A stretch of DNA of 64,000 bases. It comes from Acinetobacter terrae. Lineage in GTDB: Bacteria > Pseudomonadota > Gammaproteobacteria > Pseudomonadales > Moraxellaceae. A program made the position numbers and the translations under genes. This document shows, in pieces, positions 16,473 through 25,519 of this stretch. Position 1 is the stretch's first letter; every line of letters begins with the position of its first letter. A model generated the notes under the pieces. That model was not told where the DNA came from. It was given only the letters and a program-made list of their open reading frames with translations, and did not search any database. Location: contig NZ_JABERI010000022.1 in NCBI RefSeq assembly GCF_013004375.1, positions 16,088 to 80,087 of the forward strand, written 5' to 3'.

Positions 16473-17582
16473 TTAAAAGGCTTTAAACAGCTCTTTCAGC
16501 CCATGCGGCTGACAGCGTAAATACTGGGGTGCAATTTCGATATTCGCACCCAATGCTGCCGCAGCATGCCAAGGCCAACGTGGTTCATAAAGCATGGCGC
16601 GAGCCAGAGCAATTGCATCGGCTTGCTCGGATTTTAAAATATTTTCAGCTTGCTGGGCTTCTGTAATCATTCCCACTGCAATCACTGGAATGTGAACCAC
16701 TTTCTTTACTGCTTCAGCAAAAGGCACCTGATAATTGGCACCAATTTTAATTTCTTGCTTTGCATGCAGGCCGCCACTTGAAACATGGATGTACACTGCA
16801 CCCAACTGTTCTAAAGCTTTTGATAAACCGACAGAAGAATCCACACCCCAACTGTCTTGTCCATTCATCCAGTCGGTTGCGGAAATACGCACCCCAATTG
16901 GATAATCATGAGGTACAGCATTTTTCATCGCCTGAAAAACTTCAAGGGTTAAACGAATACGGTTTTCAAAACTGCCACCATATTCGTCGCTACGCTTGTT
17001 CGACAGTGGCGACATAAATTGATGCAGTAAATAACCATGTGCTGCATGTACTTCAATTAAATCAAAACCCGCATCAACGGCACGAACAGCTGCATCAGCA
17101 AAGTCCTGAATCACTTTTTGGATTTCATCTTGACTCAGCGCATGCGGTGGGTGATCGGTTGGGTTAAATGGCAGATCACTGGCAGAAACAGTTTGCCAGC
17201 CATGGGCTTCTTCCGGCTTAAATTGACCTTTTCCATCCCAAGGTTTATCGGTAGAGGCTTTACGGCCAGCATGCGCTAACTGAATGGCAAAAGGCATAGG
17301 CGAAAGTGTCTTTATTTTTGTCAATAATGTTTTGATCTGATCGCGCTGAATATCATTCCACAAACCTAAATCTGCATAACTGATACGCCCTTCAGGCTGT
17401 ACCGCTGTCGCTTCGACAATGCATAAGCCCGCACCTGATAGAGCGTAGTTTGCCCATTGCTGCTCATGCCAATAAGTCACTTCGCCCTGTTCAGTTGCTG
17501 AATACTGGCACATCGGTGCAATCACAATTTTATTATCAAGTTTTAAAGAGCCAAATTGAATTGATTCAAATAATAAAGACAC
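16473..17582 (-). CDS. NADH:flavin oxidoreductase (old yellow enzyme, YqjM/XenA class)
   Basis: A 369-residue FMN TIM-barrel protein. The N-terminus IVIAPMCQYSA has the cysteine typical of the thermophilic-like/YqjM class. AHAGRKAS, HAAHGYLLHQFMSPLSNKR and YGGSFENR are family hallmarks, with the substrate-binding His pair and active-site Tyr region. The C-terminal PRWPWHAA is typical of XenA. It reduces activated C=C bonds with NAD(P)H; the natural substrate is unknown. It starts only 11 bp after the PqqU-like gene, so it is the third gene of an oprB-pqqU operon. Its link to PQQ or sugar metabolism is unclear. Confidence 0.85.
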   Translation of the reverse strand: MSLLFESIQFGSLKLDNKIVIAPMCQYSATEQGEVTYWHEQQWANYALSGAGLCIVEATAVQPEGRISYADLGLWNDIQRDQIKTLLTKIKTLSPMPFAIQLAHAGRKASTDKPWDGKGQFKPEEAHGWQTVSASDLPFNPTDHPPHALSQDEIQKVIQDFADAAVRAVDAGFDLIEVHAAHGYLLHQFMSPLSNKRSDEYGGSFENRIRLTLEVFQAMKNAVPHDYPIGVRISATDWMNGQDSWGVDSSVGLSKALEQLGAVYIHVSSGGLHAKQEIKIGANYQVPFAEAVKKVVHIPVIAVGMITEAQQAENILKSEQADAIALARAMLYEPRWPWHAAAALGANIEIAPQYLRCQPHGLKELFKAF

Positions 17583-17593
17583 ACTTATTCTCC

Positions 17594-19786
17594 TTAAAAT
17601 GCTTTAGTTAGGCTTAAACCTGCGCTCCAGTTCACACCATCTGCTGGTTCAAAGAAACGGCCATTCCCGTCATTGACAATAATGGAACCCACATAATCTT
17701 CATCAAAGAGATTATCGACTCGGGCAAAAGTACGCACTTTCCAGTCTGCATTTTTCCAGACATAACCCACATTGGCACTGGTTAAGGTATAGCTTGGCGC
17801 AGCATCAGAATTGATGTCATCGACATATAATTTATCAATATAGCGAACATCCAGTCCGGCATTAAAGCCCGTTTCAGGTTGCCAAGCCAAAGCGACAAAA
17901 GCCTGATTCTTAGCGACACCCGGAATATAATTCCCTTTCGCCACAACCTTTGCAGGATCAGTATTGGAAATGTCTGAATCAAAAGTAGCATCGATAAAAC
18001 TATAACTGGCTTGAGCAGTCAAATCACGCCATAGATTTTTATTCCAGGACAGCTCTAGCCCTTTGCGTAAAGTTTTATCGGCATTACGATAAGTCGCACG
18101 ACCGTTTTCAGTTCCAGCAGAAACAATGTCATCTTGAGTATTGCTTTGGAAAATTGCGGCAGTGAAATTTCCTAGTTGATTTTGACTTTTTAAACCCAGT
18201 TCATATTTATCACTAGTTGCAGGTTTTAAATCAAAATTCATTCCATCATTTTTCGAATAAGCCATTTCTGTAAAAGTTGGTGTTTCAAAACCTTTGGCAT
18301 AACTTGCATAGGCATTGAGCTGATCATTGATTTTCCAAGTTAAAGCAGCTGATGGCAAAACTTTGTCATAATCTGTTTTTCCGCTGTCATCACCATTATC
18401 TTGATCAGCAGAATATTCGGCTGCTTTGAAATAAGCATCTTTAGACTCATAATGCACATTGCTATAACGAAGACCAGTATCTAAAGTCCAATTGGGTAAA
18501 AAGCTCCAAGACGCTTGCAAATATGGATCTAAATTCCAAAGAGTATTTTTCTCATCACGACGTAAATTCCCTTTTACCCCAAACTGATTATTGGCATCAA
18601 AATTTTCATAACCTTGACGGTTTTCATCCATATAATCAAAGGCCAGTCCTGCGGTCAAACGAGTATTTGGCAGCAAATCTTTTCCTGTCCAACGTAAATC
18701 TGTACCGTAATAATCACGGCTAAAATCAATCACACCACCAGCATGACGCGGGTTCATTTGCGATGTGGAAGGCTGAGGATTTCCATTATCATCCAATCCT
18801 AAATCGGGAGAGGCCACTCCTTTAGGAATCGATTGGTACTGTGTTACTTCACGGTGTCCTGCATAGACCATACCGTATATTTCATGCTGATCATTAATTG
18901 GTTTCGACCAAGTCAGACCTGTTTGAGTCTGATTAATTTCTTTACGTACATCAAACTGTTTTAAAAATGGAACTTGTTGTTTAGGGTTAGCTTTCCATTG
19001 AACTCGGGTCAAACCTTGTGGATCATCGGCATTAATATCGACATGATTTACAATCCAGTTCACTTTAGAACCGTCATCCAAATCCCAAGTGAGTTTGGCA
19101 TTGCTTAACACTTTTTTGGCAGCGCTATGCTCACGGTAGCCATCGGTATCAAAATAAGAAGAACTGATGACATAACTCGGTTCATTGGCTTGATCTGTCC
19201 CACCTTGCAAAACAATATCTGCACGACCTTTGTTATGACTACCCCTCGAGTAACCTAACTGGATAGAGTCACGGCCCTCACCTTCTTTAGTGGTGGTTAA
19301 AATCGTACCGCCAGAAGAGTTACCGTAAAGCGATGAAAATGGTCCACCCAATACTTCAATATGATCCAAACTACTTAAATCAATATTTGAGGTTTGTCCC
19401 TGACCATCAGGCATGGTTGCAGGAATACCATCGACATATAAGCGAATGCCACGCACCCCAAAAGTTGAACGTGCACCAAATCCTCGCATCGAGATTTGTA
19501 AATCTTGTGCATAATTTTCACGGTTATTCAGTTGTAAGCCGGGAACACCTTTTAAGGTTTCAGATAAATTCACCCCTAGATTATTTTCATTTTTATTTTG
19601 ATCGATTCGATACACCGAAGCCGGTGTTTGCAACCAGTCTGTATCTGTACGTGTCGCTTCAATTTTTAAGGTGGGCAACAAAACAGGTTCCGTAGAACCT
19701 GTTTCAGCATATAGGTTTTGGCAGATACATGCCGTCAGGCAAAGTAAAGTCATATTGATGGGCATCAGGTGATATTTACCTTGCAT
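17594..19786 (-). CDS. pqqU: TonB-dependent receptor, PqqU/YncD-like (PQQ uptake)
   Basis: 730 residues: signal peptide (to about 28, ..LTACICQNLYA), TonB box region, plug domain and a 22-strand barrel ending in LSLTKAF. Plug motifs (SETLKGVPGLQLNNRENYAQ, RGIRLYVDGIPATMPDGQGQ) and barrel motifs (HVDINADDPQGLTR, VDNLFDEDYVGSIIVNDGNG) match E. coli YncD nearly word for word. YncD is now PqqU, the outer-membrane importer of the redox cofactor pyrroloquinoline quinone. It lies 20 bp after an OprB porin and 11 bp before an oxidoreductase. Two PQQ-dependent dehydrogenases lie 18 kb away. The start is ATG 19786; ATG 19765 is an alternative. Confidence 0.85.
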   Translation of the reverse strand: MQGKYHLMPINMTLLCLTACICQNLYAETGSTEPVLLPTLKIEATRTDTDWLQTPASVYRIDQNKNENNLGVNLSETLKGVPGLQLNNRENYAQDLQISMRGFGARSTFGVRGIRLYVDGIPATMPDGQGQTSNIDLSSLDHIEVLGGPFSSLYGNSSGGTILTTTKEGEGRDSIQLGYSRGSHNKGRADIVLQGGTDQANEPSYVISSSYFDTDGYREHSAAKKVLSNAKLTWDLDDGSKVNWIVNHVDINADDPQGLTRVQWKANPKQQVPFLKQFDVRKEINQTQTGLTWSKPINDQHEIYGMVYAGHREVTQYQSIPKGVASPDLGLDDNGNPQPSTSQMNPRHAGGVIDFSRDYYGTDLRWTGKDLLPNTRLTAGLAFDYMDENRQGYENFDANNQFGVKGNLRRDEKNTLWNLDPYLQASWSFLPNWTLDTGLRYSNVHYESKDAYFKAAEYSADQDNGDDSGKTDYDKVLPSAALTWKINDQLNAYASYAKGFETPTFTEMAYSKNDGMNFDLKPATSDKYELGLKSQNQLGNFTAAIFQSNTQDDIVSAGTENGRATYRNADKTLRKGLELSWNKNLWRDLTAQASYSFIDATFDSDISNTDPAKVVAKGNYIPGVAKNQAFVALAWQPETGFNAGLDVRYIDKLYVDDINSDAAPSYTLTSANVGYVWKNADWKVRTFARVDNLFDEDYVGSIIVNDGNGRFFEPADGVNWSAGLSLTKAF

Positions 19787-19806
19787 AGGCTGTTCTCTAT
19801 TTCATA

Positions 19807-21060
19807 TTAGAATAATACTTTAGAGCTTAAACCAAGTACCAAGGCATCGTCTAGGTTATTTGTCGCACCCGGGTTAATAACATATTGAATATTCGGACGA
19901 AGCATTAACCATTTGGTTGGGTAATAGCTGTAGTTCAATTCAACATTGTATTCAGCACTGGCATTAAACGCAACACGGTCATTCACGTGTATACGGTTGA
20001 CACCCAGACCTAAAATGTCATTTGGCTGAGAATCAAATAGGCCAATATATTTCACACCGATTTGTTGTGAATTATCCACTTTATTGGTGGTACGGTCATG
20101 CCAGGTAAAGTTAGCAAAGCTATGCAAACCTTGTTTACCTGAACCCGTCGATGTCAATTGTTGTTCTACTGCCAACCAGCCAGCATAGGTACGGTCTTCG
20201 CCAACAGTGCCTTTTGCATAAGCAACATCATATTGATTTTTAGCTTCATCTGCAGTGTTATATATTCCACCTACACGGTAGCTACCCGGAAAACCATTCA
20301 CCAATGATTTAGGTTGCCATACCACTTCAACTGGAATCGTTACCCCATCAGCATTGTCGGTATCCAGGTTCCAGCCATGACGCTCTAAAGCATTTTCAGG
20401 GTTGTATTCATATACACCAACTTGAGTAAACACTTCAGGAGTCACCTGATATTTCACACGACCACCCCATTGTGAAACAGGCGTGTTCATCCAGATATTA
20501 CCTTGCCATTTCCCCATTTGTGCTGCACAAAATGCCGTGCTTTGGAAATCACAGGCCATCACGTTAAAGTCCATACCCAGACCTAAACGACCGACTTTGA
20601 CACTCACGCCTTGCGCTTTGAAATTCTTTTCAATCGACAATTCGCTTAAACGTGTTTTTTGATTCCCACGGCCATAGTTTGCCTGAACGTTTGCAAGTTG
20701 CGGTACCTCACCTTGTAAATCATCAACTGTGGTACTTTGCCCTTGACGTGCACTCACCGCAGCACGAATAGTCACGCCATCCCAACCTGCGAGTTTTTCC
20801 ATATCGAAAGTTGAGCCTAACCACAATTGGCTCGCTACAGTCGCATCATTCCCCTCATCACGCCCTCCATCTGCTAAATAGGCAGCATCAGCCGCAATAT
20901 TGGCATCAAATTTCACCCCTTGCCCAGCAAGTTCAGTACGTTTACCGTTCCAGTCACCCAATAAATATTGACCATTTGGATCAAAAGCATTTTCAGCGTG
21001 AGTTTGTGTCATGGCAACTAACATCAAGGTGGGTAATAAAGCCAGACTAAATTTTTTCAT
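19807..21060 (-). CDS. oprB: OprB-family carbohydrate porin (copy 1)
   Basis: 417 residues with a signal peptide (MKKFSLALLPTLMLVAMTQTHA) and an OprB-type beta barrel (LLGDWNGKRTELAGQGV at the start, VGVYEYNPEN in the middle, terminal aromatic F). OprB porins pass glucose and other sugars across the outer membrane. It is first in an apparent operon with the PqqU-like receptor and the oxidoreductase. It is a paralogue of the porin at 42412-43677, sharing the SQWGGRVKYQVTPEVFTQVG block. I used ATG 21060, which starts a classic signal peptide. An in-frame GTG at 21072 is possible, and neither start has a strong ribosome binding site. Confidence 0.85.
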   Translation of the reverse strand: MKKFSLALLPTLMLVAMTQTHAENAFDPNGQYLLGDWNGKRTELAGQGVKFDANIAADAAYLADGGRDEGNDATVASQLWLGSTFDMEKLAGWDGVTIRAAVSARQGQSTTVDDLQGEVPQLANVQANYGRGNQKTRLSELSIEKNFKAQGVSVKVGRLGLGMDFNVMACDFQSTAFCAAQMGKWQGNIWMNTPVSQWGGRVKYQVTPEVFTQVGVYEYNPENALERHGWNLDTDNADGVTIPVEVVWQPKSLVNGFPGSYRVGGIYNTADEAKNQYDVAYAKGTVGEDRTYAGWLAVEQQLTSTGSGKQGLHSFANFTWHDRTTNKVDNSQQIGVKYIGLFDSQPNDILGLGVNRIHVNDRVAFNASAEYNVELNYSYYPTKWLMLRPNIQYVINPGATNNLDDALVLGLSSKVLF

Positions 21061-21459
21061 AAGGAAAACCACAGCAACATTCGAGAGACTACAATTAAAT
21101 AAATTGTATATATTGTGTGAAAATTACATAACTTTTACACATTAATCTCATCAATTTTTTTATTATAGAAAAAACAAAAAGTTATATATAAAGTAAAACA
21201 AATAACAATAAGTTTAATTAATATTAAATATATTAATATTTTTCAATGTATTAACTAAAAACATTCAATTTAAAAAATAATTACGTTTGTTAAAAATGGC
21301 ATTTAAAAATTAGACCAATTGATATATTTTCAACCAATTTTAAAGATATATATTTATAGATTAAGTTATTTTTTTTGCCTATTTCCATTCAAAATAAAAA
21401 CTTGCATTCAAGCCCTTGCAACCCGATATTAGCTTTATCTACTCACACTAGAATCCAAC
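21061..21459. other. Very AT-rich divergent promoter region
   Basis: About 400 bp between oprB copy 1 and mutM, with long A/T runs and no ORF. It probably carries the promoters of the porin operon and of mutM. No specific operator is recognised. Confidence 0.35.
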
Positions 21460-22314
21460 ATGCCCGAATTACCAGAAGTTGAAACCACCAAAACCAGTTT
21501 ATTGCCTTTAATTGACCAAAAAGTCCTAAGAGTTGAAGTGCATCAGCCTAGTTTACGCTGGCCCATTCCTGAAAATATAGAAAAGTTGGTGGGACAGAAA
21601 TTACTGAAACTCACCCGCCGTTCCAAATATATTTTGGCGGAATTTGAACACGACACCATGCTCTGGCATCTCGGTATGTCTGGCAGTTTTCGTCTTTGTG
21701 ATGCCGATACAGAATTGCGCAAGCATGATCATTTGATCATTCAGTTTGAAGATTTAGAATTGCGTTATCATGATCCGCGTCGTTTCGGCTGTATTTTATG
21801 GTTGGATCCCAACTCACAAAGCAAGCTGATTGATACTTTAGGACCAGAACCTTTAAGTGAAGCCTTCAATGCTGAATATTTAGCGGAAAAATTTAAAAAG
21901 AAAAATGTCGCTGCCAAAGTGGCCATTATGGACAATCATATTGTAGTCGGTGTTGGAAATATCTATGCCACCGAAAGCCTGTTCAATTTAGGCATTCACC
22001 CCGCTCAACCCGCATCAAGTTTGACACCTGATCAAATTGAAAAATTGGTCATCGAAGTTAAACGAATTTTAAAGCAAGCCATTGATTTAGGTGGTTCTAC
22101 CCTACGTGACTATAGTAATGCGATGGGTGAAAATGGTTATTTCCAGCAAACCCTGTTGGCTTATGGTCGTGCTGGCGAGATGTGCGTAAACTGTGAAACT
22201 ACTTTGGAAAATTTAAAGCTTGGACAACGCGCTAGTGTATTTTGTCCGCAGTGTCAGCCTTTAAAAAAAGTTAAAATAGCGACCAAGACTCCATCTAAAG
22301 GGAATAAAGCATGA
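21460..22314 (+). CDS. mutM: Formamidopyrimidine-DNA glycosylase MutM
   Basis: A 284-residue base-excision repair enzyme that removes 8-oxoguanine and FaPy lesions and cleaves the abasic site. The start MPELPEVETT has the catalytic Pro2 and Glu3. Lys56 (RRSKYI) is the conserved beta-F lysine, and the H2TH region includes GVGNIYATESLF. A C-terminal zinc finger (CVNC and CPQC) is complete. The C-terminus extends about ten Lys-rich residues past the finger. Its stop overlaps the start of ppiC by 4 bp (ATGA), indicating translational coupling. Confidence 0.95.
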   Translation: MPELPEVETTKTSLLPLIDQKVLRVEVHQPSLRWPIPENIEKLVGQKLLKLTRRSKYILAEFEHDTMLWHLGMSGSFRLCDADTELRKHDHLIIQFEDLELRYHDPRRFGCILWLDPNSQSKLIDTLGPEPLSEAFNAEYLAEKFKKKNVAAKVAIMDNHIVVGVGNIYATESLFNLGIHPAQPASSLTPDQIEKLVIEVKRILKQAIDLGGSTLRDYSNAMGENGYFQQTLLAYGRAGEMCVNCETTLENLKLGQRASVFCPQCQPLKKVKIATKTPSKGNKA

Positions 22315-22592
22315 AATCTGCCATCGTCCGTCATATTTTAGTCAAAGATAAAGAGCTGTGTGAACAGCTAAAAAAGAAAATTAAAGCCGGCGCAGATTTT
22401 GCCAAAATTGCCAAACAGCATTCGACTTGTCCATCAGGTAAAAAAGGCGGTGAACTTGGAGAGATTAAAAAAGGTCAGTTAGTTGGCCCAATTGATAAAG
22501 CTGTATTTACCTTGCCAGAGCGTGAATTACACGGCCCAATCAAAAGTCAGTTTGGCTGGCATTTGCTCGAAATTAAGTTTCGGATGGATTAA
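22311..22592 (+). CDS. ppiC: Parvulin-type peptidyl-prolyl isomerase PpiC
   Basis: A 93-residue single-domain parvulin that catalyses cis-trans isomerisation of prolyl bonds in the cytoplasm. The family pattern is complete: VRHILVKD, DFAKIAKQHSTCPSG, GGELGEI, GPIDKAVFTL and SQFGWHLLEI. There is no signal peptide. It overlaps mutM by 4 bp, so the two are co-translated. Confidence 0.92.
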   Translation: MKSAIVRHILVKDKELCEQLKKKIKAGADFAKIAKQHSTCPSGKKGGELGEIKKGQLVGPIDKAVFTLPERELHGPIKSQFGWHLLEIKFRMD

Positions 22593-22599
22593 GCCTAAT

Positions 22600-22800
22600 G
22601 GTTTAAATTCTCTCTCCTTTTAGGAAGCGAGGAAAATATTTCTCAAGGAAAAAGATCTATTCGTGACCCCTCACCCCTTGCGCAGCAGTGCTACTCATCT
22701 CCCATAGGGAGAGGGAGTTTTCATTATAAAATTAACTTATCTGTGTTTTATAAATGGATGTTCCCTCTCCTCTTAGGAGAGGGTTAGGGAGAGGTAAATC
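22600..22800. repeat. Dispersed intergenic repeat of the CCCTCTCC type
   Basis: The spacer holds several complementary purine/pyrimidine blocks: ctctctccttttagg, cccctcacccc, atagggagaggga and ccctctcctcttaggagagg, followed by ttagggagagg. Together they can fold into imperfect palindromes. A related element occurs at 33850-33990. Such CCCTCACCC...GGGAGAGGG elements are common non-coding repeats in Gammaproteobacteria. Confidence 0.6.
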
Positions 22801-22807
22801 ACAAATA

Positions 22808-22834
22808 AAAACGGCATCTCAAGATGCCGTTTTT
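22808..22834. terminator. Bidirectional terminator
   Basis: Stem aacggcatct / agatgccgtt with a short loop and A and T tails. It lies 13 bases after the mscL stop. Confidence 0.8.
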
Positions 22835-22847
22835 TATATAAATAAAA

Positions 22848-23285
22848 TTACAGTGGTGGACGTTTTTTCAATTCATCACGAATTTCGCGCAGCAATTCGA
22901 TATCGGCTGGTGTTGTCGGAGTTTCCTCAACTGGGCCTTCCTGTTTACGTAAACGGTTCATAAATTTAACCAACAAGAATACGACCCAGGCCAAGATTAA
23001 GAAGTTAATTAAAATTGTTAAAAAGTTACCGTAAGTCAGTACGTTTACACCTGCCTTAGTTAAGGCATCTAAAGATTGTAAATTATCTGGGTTATCTCCT
23101 AATACAAAGAATTTTTGCGTAAAATCGACTCCACCACCTGTAATGACGGTAATTAAAGGCATAATAATGTCTTTAACCAATGAATCAATGATTTTACCGA
23201 AAGCGCCACCAATGATGACACCAATCGCTAAATCCATCATATTGCCTTTAATGGCAAATTCTTTAAATTCTTGAACAATACTCAT
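22848..23285 (-). CDS. mscL: Large-conductance mechanosensitive channel MscL
   Basis: A 145-residue protein of the MscL family, a homopentameric inner-membrane channel that opens under membrane tension to release osmolytes. The N-terminal amphipathic helix ([20 protein letters not shown]) and the Gly-rich first span ([19 protein letters not shown]) hold the pore constriction. A second span ([20 protein letters not shown]) and a charged C-terminal helix follow. Length is typical. Confidence 0.95.
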   Translation of the reverse strand: MSIVQEFKEFAIKGNMMDLAIGVIIGGAFGKIIDSLVKDIIMPLITVITGGGVDFTQKFFVLGDNPDNLQSLDALTKAGVNVLTYGNFLTILINFLILAWVVFLLVKFMNRLRKQEGPVEETPTTPADIELLREIRDELKKRPPL

Positions 23286-23437
23286 ATCTTTCTCCAGTTT
23301 ATCTTTAAAGCTATTCTTTCTTCATTAAAATATTTTGAGAACCGTATCACGCTGTAATGCGTTTATCACAGCTCATAATTCCCTCTAATTTACTTGGAAT
23401 TATTTATTTTTAATATATTAAATTGCTAATTGTAAAC

Positions 23438-23473
23438 AAAAAAAATGCTACCAATAAATTGATAGCATTTTTT
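23438..23473. terminator. Bidirectional terminator
   Basis: Stem aaatgcta / tagcattt with A and T tails. It ends typA on the minus strand. Confidence 0.65.
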
Positions 23474-23511
23474 CATAAGCTTGCTCACAAGGAGCAAAAT
23501 TATTTTAAATC

Positions 23512-25347
23512 TTATTTACCGCGATTACGTTTACGTTCGCCTTCAGTCAACCAACGTTTACGGATACGGATCGATTTAGGTGTTACTTCAACTAATTCGT
23601 CATCTTCAATGAATTCAAGCGCTTGTTCAAGCGTGTATTCAATTGCAGGCACTAACGTTAACGCTTCATCTGTACCAGATGCACGTACGTTGGTTAACTG
23701 TTTCGCTTTAGTCGGGTTAACAGCCATGTCGTCAGAACGTGAGTTAATACCTACGATCATACCTTCATAAACTTCTAACTGTGGTTTAGCGAATAGACGA
23801 CCACGGTCTTGCAGTGTGAATAACGCATAGCCAAGACATACACCTTGAACCATAGAAATCAACACACCATTTTGACGTTTCGCCACAGTACCCGCTTTAG
23901 CAGGACCATAATGCGAGAAGCTTGACGTCATGATCCCTGTACCAGAAGTCATGGTTAGGTATTCCGAACGGAAACCAATCAAGCCACGTGAAGGAACAGT
24001 TGCTTCAATACGGATACGGCCTTTACCGTCTACTTCCATATTGGTCATTTCGCCTTTACGGAAGCCCATTTGTTCCATAACGAAACCTTGGTGCTGTTCT
24101 TCAACGTCAAAAGTCACGTTTTCAAACGGTTCTTGCATTTGACCGTCAACTTCTTTCATGATCACTTGCGGACGAGAAACACCCATCTCGAAGCCTTCAC
24201 GACGCATGTTTTCGATCAATACAGAAAGGTGAAGCTCACCACGGCCAGACACTTTGAAACGGTCTGGAGAATCAGTGTCTTCAACACGTAATGCAACGTT
24301 GTGAATCAATTCGCGGTCTAGACGTTCACGGATGTTACGTGAAGTTACAAATTTACCTTCTTTACCAGCAAACGGTGAGTTGTTTACCTGGAATGTCATC
24401 GTAACAGTAGGTTCATCTACAGACAATGGTGGCAAAGCTTCAACATTTTTCGGATCACAAATCGTGTCAGAAATATTCAGTGCATCGATACCTGTTACAC
24501 AAACGATATCGCCTGCATTTGCTTCTTCGATGTCAACACGGTCAAGACCATGGTAACCCATGATTTTTAAGATACGACCGTTACGTGTTTTGCCATCTTT
24601 GTCGATCACGGTTACTTGAGTGTTTAATTTCACTGAACCGCGTTGAATACGACCAATACCGATTACACCTACGAAACTGTTGTAGTCAAGAGATGAAACT
24701 TGCATTTGGAATGGACCATCAACGTCAACTGCTGGTGGTTCAACGATGTCTACGATTGTTTGGAACAATGGAGTCATGTCATCAGCAAGTTCTTCTGGAG
24801 AAGGACCAGCAACACCACGTAAACCTGAAGCGTAAACGATTGGGAAGTCTAACTGTTCGTCAGAAGCACCCAAGTTATCGAACAAGTCAAATACTTGGTC
24901 AATTACCCAGTCTGGACGCGCGCTTGGTTTATCAACTTTGTTGATAATTACGATTGGTTTCAAACCACGTGCGAATGCTTTTTGCGTTACGAAACGAGTT
25001 TGTGGCATTGGACCTTCTTGTGAGTCTACAAGAAGCAATACACAGTCAACCATAGACATTACACGTTCAACTTCACCACCGAAGTCAGCATGTCCCGGGG
25101 TGTCCACGATGTTAATGCGGTATTCTGTGTTAGTACGTGCATCAGTCCATTTAATTGCAGTGTTTTTTGCAAGAATGGTAATACCACGTTCGCTTTCAAT
25201 AGCGCCTGAATCCATGACACGCTCGATCTCACCCGCGCGATCACCGAGAGCACCTGATTGTTGTAAAAGTTTGTCTACAAGAGTGGTTTTACCATGATCG
25301 ACGTGCGCAATAATGGCGATGTTACGGAGAGTTTTAATATCTGACAT
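23512..25347 (-). CDS. typA: Translational GTPase TypA/BipA
   Basis: A 611-residue ribosome-binding GTPase of the EF-G family, needed for 50S assembly and growth in cold or stress. The G motifs are complete: AHVDHGKTTLVDKLL (P-loop), RGITI (switch I), DTPGHADFGGEV and NKVDKPSARPD. The BipA-specific C-terminal domain (RIRKRWLTEGERKRNRGK) ends the protein. Length is normal. Confidence 0.96.
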   Translation of the reverse strand: MSDIKTLRNIAIIAHVDHGKTTLVDKLLQQSGALGDRAGEIERVMDSGAIESERGITILAKNTAIKWTDARTNTEYRINIVDTPGHADFGGEVERVMSMVDCVLLLVDSQEGPMPQTRFVTQKAFARGLKPIVIINKVDKPSARPDWVIDQVFDLFDNLGASDEQLDFPIVYASGLRGVAGPSPEELADDMTPLFQTIVDIVEPPAVDVDGPFQMQVSSLDYNSFVGVIGIGRIQRGSVKLNTQVTVIDKDGKTRNGRILKIMGYHGLDRVDIEEANAGDIVCVTGIDALNISDTICDPKNVEALPPLSVDEPTVTMTFQVNNSPFAGKEGKFVTSRNIRERLDRELIHNVALRVEDTDSPDRFKVSGRGELHLSVLIENMRREGFEMGVSRPQVIMKEVDGQMQEPFENVTFDVEEQHQGFVMEQMGFRKGEMTNMEVDGKGRIRIEATVPSRGLIGFRSEYLTMTSGTGIMTSSFSHYGPAKAGTVAKRQNGVLISMVQGVCLGYALFTLQDRGRLFAKPQLEVYEGMIVGINSRSDDMAVNPTKAKQLTNVRASGTDEALTLVPAIEYTLEQALEFIEDDELVEVTPKSIRIRKRWLTEGERKRNRGK

Positions 25348-25519
25348 GTAAATTCGATGCGTATTTAATTTGAGGGCAAATTATACAGAAAAATACAAAG
25401 TTTTAGTAGTGACAGTTTATTGACAGTTACAAGTTTTTTTGACAAATCACTCTTTTTTTCATTTGTAATGTCCTGTAACTCGATTAGAATAACGACAAAT
25501 TGCTGCTGTACCTTTCTAC

